From NCBI GenBank assembly GCA_022606425.2, contig JAHDVF020000433.1, positions 429,322 through 493,321 on the forward strand: DNA of 64,000 bases, in the 5' to 3' direction. A model generated the notes under the pieces. It had not been told where the DNA came from. It saw only the letters and a list, made by a program, of their open reading frames with translations, and ran no database searches. The translations under genes were made by a program, and so were the position numbers. Numbering within the stretch: the stretch's first letter is position 1; each line of letters opens with the position of its first letter. This document shows, one piece after another, positions 53,920-63,329 of the stretch. The stretch comes from Lepidostoma basale (Eukaryota; Arthropoda; Insecta; Trichoptera; Lepidostomatidae).

Positions 53920-54602
53920 TGTGAATAAAATATGTAGAAAGGTGTTTTGAAAATCATTTTTAAGATTAAAAATTGTTTCACTCTATTTTACCAATAAAAA
54001 TAGCATTTAGAACTTATTCGTTAAACTAAATCATTCTTACCTGTGAGGCATATGTAAACAAAGGTACATGAAACGTTGAAATTTCCTTCTCGTGATCTAT
54101 CCGAAGAGCTCCTGTCTACGGCGGAACATTGCTCCCCTCGCGCCGTCCCACCGGCCGCGGCCCTCCGAGGAGCGAAAGAGTATTTGTAAATCAGCCAACC
54201 GTATTATGTATTACTCCGCATAATTTTTGCGAGGTCTCCGGTATGTATTGTATAAGGAGCAGAGTAGAAGCATTGAAGTAGCAGCCCGCGGAAAGGTGTG
54301 GAGTAAGGGTATTCATTCAATTTAACACTCGGCCAGGGTCCCACGGAGTCCCTGGGAGTGTGGAGGGAGTGTGAATGGGGCAGGGGCGAAGAAGTGAGAT
54401 GGAGAAGTCCTCGATGTCAAATATACGGCCGAGAGTTCAAATTAGTTTCTCTTTTGAATTGCGAGACTATTACTTGAATAGCTGCGAGATTATTATTGTT
54501 TGCTACATGTTCTTTGATATTTATTATGTCTTACAATCTAACCAAGTTAAAATGCTTCCTATAGAAAAACATTACACGATATTAATACTCTTTCATGGGA
54601 AT
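53920..54602. other. Unassigned DNA with GC-rich island (54080-54430)
   Basis: The island is single-copy, includes CCGGCCGCGGCCCTCCGAGG, and lacks recognised coding signal. AT-rich flanks. Confidence 0.35.
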
Positions 54603-54633
54603 GACATGTTTCACCATTCTAAGGCATTATCAA
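54603..54633 (-). ncRNA. Hammerhead-like motif, UUGAUAA family
   Basis: Minus strand: TTGATAA, T, stem II GCC..GGT (one G-U), GAAAC, AT, GTC. Confidence 0.5.
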
Positions 54634-54639
54634 ATGTAC

Positions 54640-55029
54640 AATATGTATTTTCATAATAATATTTATTAAAATTCTTTTTCTTCCTTTCTTCCTTAGTTTC
54701 TTCATTACTAAGGGTTGTGATCTATGGAACTGCCTGTGGTTAAAACAAAACACCTCCAATCCTCTCTGTTCTCCGCAGTCCGCACCGCCGAGTAGAGGTT
54801 TCCTCCCGTCATCTCCTTAATCTGATCACACCACCTTAAGGACTCTTATTATCTACGGATTTTTTAACTGACTAAATCATTTTAATTCGATCAAAGCATT
54901 AAGATATTTTATTGCTTTATTAAATAAAAATTTTCCCTGTCATTAAAATTTTATGGAATCCAAATTTATATGTATATTTTAATAATGCAGTAAAATATAC
55001 TGTGTTTTTGTAATTTATTAATAAAAAAA
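54640..55029. other. Unassigned DNA; probable minus-strand LINE tail at 54660-54840
   Basis: 54660-54840 has the TTCTTCCTT..TTCTTCATT complement of a GAAGAA-type LINE terminus, followed by C/T-rich sequence, but no readable block. The rest is AT-rich. Confidence 0.25.
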
Positions 55030-55440
55030 ACATGCTATCTGAAAGTAAGGTTAGGGTATATAAGGCATACAGATGCCCCATCATGACATATACATACATA
55101 GGATAGAAGTAAGAGCCGATACCAACAGGACTAAAAACCTACTCAGAGTGGGTTTTTAGTGAAAACTTTGAACCTCCACCGAAGGCAGAACTCGGATCAT
55201 CAATGAGATGATAAGTTCTGTCTGTGGTGTTGAAGACATAGTGAAGTGAGAATAAGCGGAAGACGCTTTTAAAACGACCATATAGACCGCACGGAAGATA
55301 CGAGACGAAGAAGATCTCCGAGATGATGGAGGAATGTCTGTACGTCATCATTCCACGACAGCTCATCACCTCAAACAGGCTATACGACCTAGACCAAAAG
55401 GAAAAAGAAGAAGAAGACTTCTTCTTCGACGTGTCAATGT
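55030..55440 (+). pseudogene. Decayed LINE C-terminal remnant
   Basis: Plus strand shows KAYRCPIMTYTYIG (YGCPVMTYG.E type), a later KRPYRPHGRYETKKI and PRPKGKRRRR, ending in a GAAGAAGAAGA terminus (55405-55420). Many stops. Identification is weak. Confidence 0.35.
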
Positions 55441-56757
55441 GAAGCTAGTTTTGTAGCGGTGGCCCTAAAAATGATCATATCTCATTTTTCTTGCCCTTGT
55501 GATGGACGGTTAAACCAACTTTATGTCGTTGTACCGGGTACCATAGTTATAACAACACTATACGTGGAGGAAGGCTTATTAAATATAGTCGATTAATAAT
55601 AATTAGATTCTAACTTAATTAAATAATTTCTTGTAAAATATTAATTAAGAAATAATTGCCGTCCAGTGGGATCTAACAACCCCCGGTGCTGGGTGTAGAG
55701 TGGCGTGTGTGGAGTGCGGAGTGCTAAGACATAGAACGCCGTATTTAACCGCCTCGGTGTGCCTAACATAAAGAGCCGCTCGTGCCCGCGCCGCGCCGCG
55801 CCGCTGAGAAGCGTCCGTCCCCGTGCGCCCACTTGTAGCCCCCACGGCCCACGGCACACAGATAAGTAAACAAACACCCTCACAGCCTGCACGGTTCACA
55901 CTCACAGACGCCGCCCAACAAGCGGAGATGTTTTAGCCCATCGGAGATTTACTCCAAATGAACCATACAAATTTATTTTGCTCGGGAAAAGGTTCGCAGA
56001 GATGTACGAGCGGCTTTTATTTTTTGTTCATGTTCCTCGTGCCTATTGTGGCGGCCTGTATTGTGGGGCCTATAACATAAACAAAAATAGAAGACCCGAA
56101 CTCTCTTCAGACAAAACACTAGGGTTTTCTAAAGTAGCAAACGTATTTATAGTAATGTGCTCGTGTAATGTGGCCTTTTGATTGAAAATGCCTGAATCTT
56201 GATTGGAAATAGTCGGGACTTATTTACTTGTAACTAAAATATATGTCAGATGAGACATGTGAAAGGTAGGCGAGATTTATGTGTGTAGAAAAAAAGGAAA
56301 TGGAACTAATGTTCCGTCTTGGCAAGATGCCGCACATTGGATCGTGAATCATTGGAATTTAAAAGGAATACTTGAATCGAGGTTACTTCCTTCACCACGT
56401 TTTATTCTTTCTACGATTGATTCTTTTTCATCTCTTATTTTTTGAATAATTCTATTGTATATTTGCTATATGTATAATAACAAGACAAAATGTGACACAC
56501 CATCTCAATTAGAATACTTACTAAGTAAGTATATTAATATTCAAGAAAAATACGCATTCATTTATATTGTAATATATACTAACAATAATAAATTTAAACT
56601 ATTATGAGTACATTTACATTACGTTTTTTTTCATATAAAAAAATATTTAAGAAAACGTGTCAGTTATTTTAATTATTTAGTTGAAATAATCATACATATG
56701 CCTAAATATTTAAACGGCCATTTAATTAACTTTGTATTATGAATTAAAATTTTAATT
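55441..56757. other. Unassigned DNA with GC-rich block (55660-55930)
   Basis: 55780-55860 is very GC-rich (GCGCCGCGCCGCGCCGCTGAG) with overlapping minus-strand frames of 83-86 codons lacking known domains. 55930-56160 is moderately GC-rich. 56220-56757 is AT-rich. Confidence 0.35.
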
Positions 56758-56986
56758 GAAGACTACAGGGGAAAAACAAAGAATGTCAGTTAAAATTCAA
56801 AATAAATGTAATAATGCCATCTATCCACAGTAAAATTTTCATATTTAAAAATCATGTGTGTCATCGACTATGGCCAGATAATCGATTGCTAATTGCTAAG
56901 AAATGTATAGACTTTGATTAGCTTTATTCTCAATTTATTCAAATTAACCTTCTACTGACATTCCTTGTTTTTCCCCTGTAGTCTTC
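56758..56986. mobile_element. MITE with ~30-bp terminal inverted repeats
   Basis: Begins GAAGACTACAGGGGAAAAAC and ends with the complement GTTTTTCCCCTGTAGTCTTC. Repeats continue imperfectly (AAAGAATGTCAG with CTGACATTCCTTG). AATT lies immediately outside both ends (56754-56757, 56987-56990), either a target duplication or part of the repeat. 229 bases, non-coding. Confidence 0.8.
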
Positions 56987-57987
56987 AATTGTGCTTTGAT
57001 TTGCTTTGTATATCTCTTAATGAAGATATAAAACTATCGAAGCATGTCTAGAAAATTTAATTTAATAATACAAAGAGCAGTATTGTTATTCATAAAATTT
57101 CATCATTATGAAATTCCACAGGGTTAATATCTTGAATTTAACTAACTAACTAACTAACCATCAAATAATAATTACCCTTTTCTACCAAGAAATGTCCTTT
57201 TTTCCTAGTGCTTTATAAATCATGTATTCTGCAGAGCAGCGGTGGGGGGCGAGTGAATCAAAGTGTTTTAACATTAAGAGTAAAAAGTAATAAAATATAA
57301 CGAAGGTAAAGCGTCAGAATCCAAAGTACCGCAAAACCCCGACAAAATACCCAAACCTGAAACCTTTCGCCGCGAGTGCCTGTTTCTGTGTGTGTAGATA
57401 TGAAAAATAATTGCCAGGTTGCTGAAAGATTTTATTTTTAAAATTTACCCGACTGTGCGAATAGGAATCGGCGTGAAAAAGGTTTCCCGACATAAAGAAA
57501 CCAAACCTTTTTGATTAAGGAACTGGGAAGGGATATTGTATTGACTCCGTTTCTTGTAAAACTCATCATATCGGCAAATAGAAGTGAAGATGCTTATTGT
57601 GCGCTATTTCCAAAGCGCGGATTCCCACTTCGCCAATACAACATATAAATTACGAATCTCCGTAACTTTGTAGTCCAGACAAAGGATCTTCTTTGGAGCG
57701 AAAATGGTCTTCAAAATGAACAAGGTCAAAGAATTTTTTCCATTTTTCGTTACAATACAGTGAAAATCAAGGTTTTAAATTTATAAATTATTTTGCATCG
57801 TTAATTACTCAGGTATTTTAAAATGGCGTTTAAATTAGAAAATTACACGTTTTGGGTCAGTCATTTAGCTATTTTATCAAGTATTATATACGTGTTTCGC
57901 CATGTCTTCCATATTGGGCAATTAATAAGCAGTTTTTATCATACTAGGGGCATATACGTAAGGCAAAAATTCCAAAAAATAAGATTT
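56987..57987. other. Unassigned DNA with a LINE-tail stub
   Basis: 57138-57162 is AACTAACTAACTAACTAACC followed by ATCA, the simple tail and first bases of a minus-strand RTE-like 3' end, with nothing beyond. 57200-57480 is GC-richer and single-copy. A frame at 57823-58119 opens with unassigned sequence and runs into LINE sequence. Confidence 0.35.
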
Positions 57988-58475
57988 CAGTGCACAATGG
58001 TGTACTTGTGCCAACGCTTATGCATAGAAGAAAAAAAAACAGAACTGGCAAAAAACAAAGAAAGTAGAATAAATGCAGTAGAAATGAGATCTTTAAGACA
58101 AATGTGTATAAATCTGTAAATGATAGAGTGTCAAATGCAAATATAAGTAGTGAATGCGGTGCGAATGAAAGTGTTATGAACAAAATAATGAAGGGTTCGT
58201 TACAATGGTTTGGACACATGAAAATAATAAGCGAAGACAGAAAGGTGAAGAAGGTATATGTAAACGACGTAAACGGAGTTAGAAATAGAGGAAGGCCGAA
58301 GAAAACGTAGCACGATCAAATCAATCAAATATTAAATGTAGGTCACGTGAGGAGTCGGAAAAATCGACGTGCGTGCATGACAAGATGTAAGTAAGGACAT
58401 AACAGTGTAGCGGTCCATTCTTTGTGCTACCCATCCAGGGAGATGGCGTGATCGTTAGTTAGTTAGTTAGAAATA
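57988..58475 (+). pseudogene. RTE-like LINE C-terminal remnant
   Basis: Pieces: VHNGVLVPTLM, TELAKNKESRINAVEMRSLR, then NDRVSNANISSECGANESVM, KIMKGSLQWFGHMKIISEDR and KVKKVYVNDVNGVRNRGRPK, then the tail up to TTAGTTAGTTAGTTAG. It belongs to the same sub-branch as 15420-16095 (SNAN..SECGANESVM) rather than 39312-40142 (SNADIRKECRAEEGIM). Confidence 0.75.
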
Positions 58476-58601
58476 TAAAAAATAAGATTGTCCCGTCTTT
58501 GGATTATTTAATCTATTAAAAATATTCTCTTTCTATTACTTTTAAAATTTATAACACTGTTATAATATCACAATTTATTTTTATTCACAGAGAGTGTCGC
58601 G

Positions 58602-58637
58602 ACAGCTGTTTCGCCAACTGATATTGGGATCATCAGG
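58602..58637 (-). ncRNA. Hammerhead-like motif, CUGAUGA family
   Basis: Minus strand: CTGATGA, T, stem II CCCAAT..AGTTGGC (CCAA/TTGG with one offset), GAAAC, AGCT, GTC. Full core aside from the extra T. Confidence 0.6.
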
Positions 58638-58668
58638 TGTTACAATAAACTGAGTTTATTGTTATACC

Positions 58669-58703
58669 TAATGATGCCAACATCGGTTGGCGAAACGGCT
58701 GTA
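58669..58703 (+). ncRNA. Hammerhead-like motif, CUAAUGA variant
   Basis: CTAATGA (G5 to A), T, perfect stem II GCCAAC..GTTGGC, GAAAC, GGCT, GTA. The G5 change predicts loss of activity. Confidence 0.45.
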
Positions 58704-58754
58704 GCGACACTCTCAGTGAATAAAAATAAATTCTGATAATACAATAGTGTTATC

Positions 58755-59420
58755 AAATCAAATCAGTTTATTTTCTCAAAAGATATTGTAAACAACAATT
58801 ATAATTATTATAGTTTAAGGCATCTTTTGAGAACAGGTAAAACATAAAAATATATATAATACCAGGAACGCATGAGAGATGGTTCGACATTAGAAATACA
58901 AGATACTCTCCAAAGTCAAGAATATTTGTCTTCTGAACGTACTTTCACGAATATGAAAGACATCGATCTCCGAAGCGATCATGATCAGCAGTTTGATTGC
59001 TTTCCACACCGGCATCACCAGAGGCAGGTTGGTTCTGCATGCTGGGAAATATAACAAAACAGTCTGTGCTGACGCTGTCGAAGATAACCATCCGGAACAT
59101 AAAGATGGATAGCCTCCAAGATGACGGAATTCTCAAAGAATCCCATGATAAGTCTGAAGAAATGGGTAAGTGTGCACCAATCCCTTCTTATTTGTAAACT
59201 ATTGGTCCCCAGCATGCCCAAGAGGAATGCAGTGGGATAAAGCCACGGATAGCTACCAAATTCCCTCATGTAGAGATATCTCAGAAATCTTTTCTGAACC
59301 CTCTCCAACATGAGCGAGTATCTCGCCTCGTGGGAAAACTCTACCAATTCGGAATATAAATCCCAACATTTTCAGTGCAACTCCACATATTCTCTCAATG
59401 TGAGTATGGAAAGTCAGCCT
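58755..59420 (-). pseudogene. Jockey/CR1-like LINE reverse transcriptase C-terminal end
   Basis: The minus-strand frame 59347-59015 reads LMLERVQKRFLRYLYMREFG, then SYPWLYPTAFLLGMLGTNSL, RRDWCTLTHFFRLIMGF and a VPDGYLRQRQHRLF block. 'LE.VQ+.F.RYL ... LGM..YNSL..RR....' is typical of the region after the RT palm in Jockey- and CR1-like LINEs. The 3' end on the minus strand is AATAAACTGATTTGATTTGA (58775-58755), a TGATT-type tail with a polyadenylation signal. It is truncated upstream near 59420, with a frameshift before the tail. Confidence 0.75.
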
Positions 59421-60089
59421 ACTATAGTTTTAAATTTTAACAGTATTAATGTTGAAGTATCATTGTGTTTCGGCCAAAACAATGGACTATTCTCTTTTTG
59501 TTTACGAGTGAGGTTCTCATCTAAATGGCGTTAACTGAATTATACAAGCATTTTTCATTGGACACGAATGTACGTATATGTGTTCAAAGTCCTTTACTAA
59601 TAGGAGATTGGAAATAAATTAATATTTTCTAAAATTAATCAGAACTTGAAGGCAAGAATCCGTTTTGTTATATACTCGTATATTGAGCAATTTGAGGTTT
59701 ATACTAGAGTAGATATGGCACGAATGTTTCAGGAATATTTTTTTTCTGAAAGGGTAATGTTTGTTATGATGATGAATGACAAAATGGTGGTGTCCAGTGG
59801 AAGAAGTAAACAGCGCGATCAATCACGCTGGCAGAGTGCGGGGAGAGGGGGGATATTTGATATGGCAATATTGTGGGTGACATGCTCCTAAACTGACACA
59901 TAAACGTTATTTAAAAAAAATTACTTCCACGTTTCATGTTTTGCATTCGTTATAAGGTACAAACAACGCAATATTTCTATATGCAAGTATTAAACGAAAT
60001 ATTTGTTGCATTTACATTTTAACATGGAAATAATATTTTAAGGTCAAAATGTAATGATTTCAACAACATTTTGAATGTATACAAATTCT
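59421..60089. other. Unassigned DNA with a palindrome-family tail
   Basis: 59440-59492 carries AGTATTAATGTTGAAGTATC and GTGTTTCGGCCAAAACAATG, the outer tail of a CUGAUGA repeat without its core. A 81-codon frame at 59646-59891 has no known domain. Confidence 0.4.
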
Positions 60090-60660
60090 TGTAGACAAAT
60101 ACTGGATTTCACCCATTGCAGACCACCCAGAGACGAAGATGCAAATTGATTTCTGGGAACAGAATATTCTCTATTGAGATACAATTAATCCTTGTAAAAT
60201 AAAAATAATTTATCCGCAATGGGTGAAATCCAGTATTTGTCTACAAGAATTTGTATACATTCAAAATGTTGTTGTATAAATATAACTGGTACATGCAGGC
60301 AAAAAATTGGAGAGACATCTCCAGGCGAAATCTAGTACTGTATGAATTGCATAGACTTTCACAGTACATTAATAAAGGTTTTCTGCTTAATGCTTTCTAA
60401 TCTTAATATAGATGACGCTAGTGTAGAGTGAACATAAAAATGTGAAAATAGGTGCAGAAACCTACCATATATACAAGTTCCAAAAAGTTTGTCAGACGTG
60501 GTGGTCATAACGGTGGAATGGGGAATGTTGTTAAACGTGAAGCGATCGCTCAACCCAACCAATGACAGGTCATAAGTCCTGTAAGCGCCTCGGCCACCAC
60601 CTTCTGTTCCCAGAAAACAATTTGCATCTTCGTCTCTATTGAGATACAATTAATCCTTGT
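60090..60660 (-). repeat. Fold-back family: full minus unit plus inverted end
   Basis: A minus-strand unit runs from the head at 60653 to its GGATTTCACCCATTGCGGAT end near 60205, then a second minus head (60175-60190), then an abrupt switch to plus-strand orientation around 60120-60170. Inverted copies of the end sequence (ATGTATACAAATTCTTGTAG) face each other at 60070-60110 and 60230-60270. The 96-codon frame 60649-60359 begins MYLNRDEDANCFLGTEGGGR. Confidence 0.8.
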
Positions 60661-61103
60661 AAAATAAAAGTAATGATTTCATTTTGAATTATGTAACAAT
60701 AATTCCATAACACTAAAAACAATACAAGTTTTTCGTATGGTAGTAATTTAAATGTTCTGGTTTACATTAATACTTGAATGTACAAGATAAGTACTTGAAT
60801 GCTACAAAATTCTTATTTAACTTATTGAAAGCTAAGGCATTAACATTGTGGAATTCCATAGTAATACACTTAAATAACTTGATGTAAATAACTTGGTTTT
60901 GTATCCACAAAATATTTAAGTTTCGGAGGATATATAGTAAAAACTAAATAAAGGAAGACTAATATAAAAAAACGCATTTCAAATTCGATGCAATAATTTC
61001 AATTTAAAATATAACCTGGGCTAATTGTTATAAGTACTAATAATATGTTTATCAGTAAGAACTAATAAATAATATTAAACAATAATAACACATAATGATA
61101 ATA
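60661..61103. other. Unassigned AT-rich DNA
   Basis: Nothing recognised. Confidence 0.3.
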
Positions 61104-61290
61104 ACTAACTAACTAACCATCACGCCGTCCCCCCGAAAGGGTAGGCAGAAAGAATGGACTGTCACACTTTAACCGATGCGGCACTCCATCCTTCTCTTTT
61201 CGCGGTGTGATGGGTTGCGAACCTCATCGCCACCAATAGGCATCTCCCGCGCACACTTCGATCGTCCAACATCCACAAAATAAATCTAAA
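61104..61290 (-). mobile_element. SINE-like element carrying the RTE-like 3' tail
   Basis: Second copy of the element at 781-945, with the same junction between LINE tail (61104-61165) and body (GATGGAGTGCCGCATCGG complement at ~61175). The body extends further here, to about 61275. The terminal TAACTAACTAACTAAC repeat lies at the left end. Confidence 0.5.
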
Positions 61291-62454
61291 ACAAGTAATA
61301 TAAAATACAGTGATATAAAATAAAATAACAAAATAAAAATAATTTAACACAAAATGTTCTTTTTAGATGCTGCACATATTGTCTATTTAATTTATGGTCC
61401 ACGTATTCACCGTTTTTTTTAATTAGCAGATAATCAAAAAGTTGATTTACGACTAAAGCGCATGATAATATTAAAATATAAAATTGTATAATAATTTAGA
61501 AAAACATACATTTGAAAAGACATAATTAATATAGAAATTAATACATAATTTATTTGCATAAGATTGGGAATAGGAGGTTGGGATACTAAAAATATACAAA
61601 AAATTTAAGGAGAAAGGAATTATTATTTACTTTTAAGCATTCTTAATAAGAATAATAAGACTTAAGAAGGTTAATTGGCTTTGAATGCCTAATGCTAATT
61701 CAAACACTCAACAGCTTCTACATTACATTAATAATTTTGGATATAATCCTACAGCTTAATAAGTGAAACTATCGCAATATCTCATCCTTACAAAATACTT
61801 GTGAATATTTTAGATTGAACATCCGCAGTCGTTAGTATTCGGGAGAGAGAAAGAGAGAGAGAGAGAGAGACATGACTGCAGACAAACGAATTTATTACGC
61901 GATTTGCGCTTGGGCGGAAAATTGACCGTTTTGCCGCCAAAACATAACGAATTGATGCAAAAGTCGCAACAACTGATGCAATGGACGCCTGAAAAGTTGT
62001 TGCGCGGTTGTCCCGTGCGGTCGTCGCTACCAGCTAATCCGTGGACGTTTCACCCCTGTGGTTGTATGTTATACACGGTCATAGATCATGCGCTTTAGTT
62101 GTAAATCAACTTTTTGATCGACTCTTTAGTTAGTAATTTACAGGACTGCGTAGTGGGGCAACGAACAGTGAACTGATTTACTAAACCGCTAAAGCGCGCT
62201 TTATTTATGCGTGCTCCTGATAAGCTAATAGCTGCTAAACTCGCGAGATAAGCTAATAATTTGTAAATCTATTGGATTACATTACGAATAGTGATAATAC
62301 CTGACAATTGAATAATATATTTAGAGGAGCCGACCGTACCGTGTGATTTGCTCTTATACTCGTATGACCAGATTGTGAAATAATAGGGAATGTACAAATA
62401 CATAAATGACAAGTAATATTTATCAATAATAAACGAGTCTGCTATTCAAGGATG
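61291..62454. other. Unassigned DNA with (GA)n and a GC-richer island
   Basis: 61847-61869 is a GA/GAAA microsatellite. 61880-62220 is GC-richer and single-copy, with a 64-codon frame (61904-62098) lacking known domains. The rest is AT-rich. Confidence 0.35.
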
Positions 62455-62910
62455 AATTGTATCTCAATAGAGACGAAGATGCAAATTGGAAGCAGAATAT
62501 GGTGATCGAGGTGTTTACAGGACTTATGAACTGTCATTGGTTGGGTTAAGCGCACGCTTTGTGTAATACAACATTCCCCATTTTACTTTTCTTACGACCA
62601 CCATGTCTGAGAAATTTTTGGACGTTGTATATATGTTAATATGTAACACCAAACTTCACATGTTAGTTTCAATCTACACACTAGCGCCATCTACGAAGAT
62701 TGGATTTTAAGCATTAAGCAGAAGATCCTTTATTAACGCAATGTGAAAGGGTATCACCATTAACGTATTGCTAGATAACGCCTGTCACTCCAATTTATAT
62801 GCTATAACTTGGACCAGTTTTTGTTTTCATTGTCTTGTAGACGAATACTGGATTTTACCCGTAATGGGTAAAATCCAGTATTCGTCTACAAATATTTGTG
62901 TACATTCAAA
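62455..62910 (+). repeat. Fold-back family unit ending in a perfect palindrome
   Basis: Head TTGTATCTCAATAGAGACG at 62459. The unit runs through GCGCCATCTACGAAG to TTGTAGACGAATACTGGATT at ~62836, where it turns back on itself: AGACGAATACTGGATTTTAC and its complement flank CCGTAATGGG. The turn-back is the same junction seen in 60090-60660. Confidence 0.8.
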
Positions 62911-62994
62911 ATGAGTATGCTACTGTTATACTTAAGTGAATAAGTGGATACAAATAGTTGATATTTTAAATATGTATCTTTATAATATGTATCA

Positions 62995-63025
62995 CTGAAG
63001 AAGGACTGGTTGTCCGAAACATGTC
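62995..63025 (+). ncRNA. Hammerhead-like motif, CUGAAGA family
   Basis: CTGAAGA, A, stem II GGAC-TGGTT-GTCC, GAAAC, AT, GTC, identical to 14199-14229. A two-base deletion after GTC (TATGTAA for TGATATGTAA) breaks the 8-bp stem I seen in that copy. Confidence 0.6.
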
Positions 63026-63329
63026 TATGTAATTTTAATTTTTTAATGTAAATATTGTATGTATAAAGTATATAAAAAAGAAAAAGTGAAATAAAGCATC
63101 TACAAAGTATGGCAAATATAGAAAAAATAAATAGTTGATTTCAAATCTATATTACAACTTTATTCTTTGATAACATTTTGTTGAAACTCACATATTTTTT
63201 GTTTTAATTATATTACTATAAATAGCTTCAAATAATGAGAAAAAAGTTTTTACAGGAACTAATTTATATTTGATCAAGCAATATTTCTGTGTTTTGGCAA
63301 ATAAACTTTAACATTACTTACTGTACTTA

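Larger units (their letters stand above)
58540..58760. repeat. CUGAUGA-family palindrome
   Basis: Arms TATCACAATTTATTTTTATT, CACAGAGAGTGTCGCGACAG and complement, around ATAAACTGAGTTTAT. Motifs at 58602-58637 (minus) and 58669-58703 (plus) read outward. Confidence 0.85.

Noticed and set aside
55641..55905. Two overlapping minus-strand frames of 83 and 86 codons
   Set aside because: They arise from GC-rich sequence that has few stops in any frame; no domain and no splice or start context support them.
59646..59891. 81-codon frame as a small host protein
   Set aside because: The frame has no homology I recognise, and its methionine-rich stretch comes from an ATGATGATG run.
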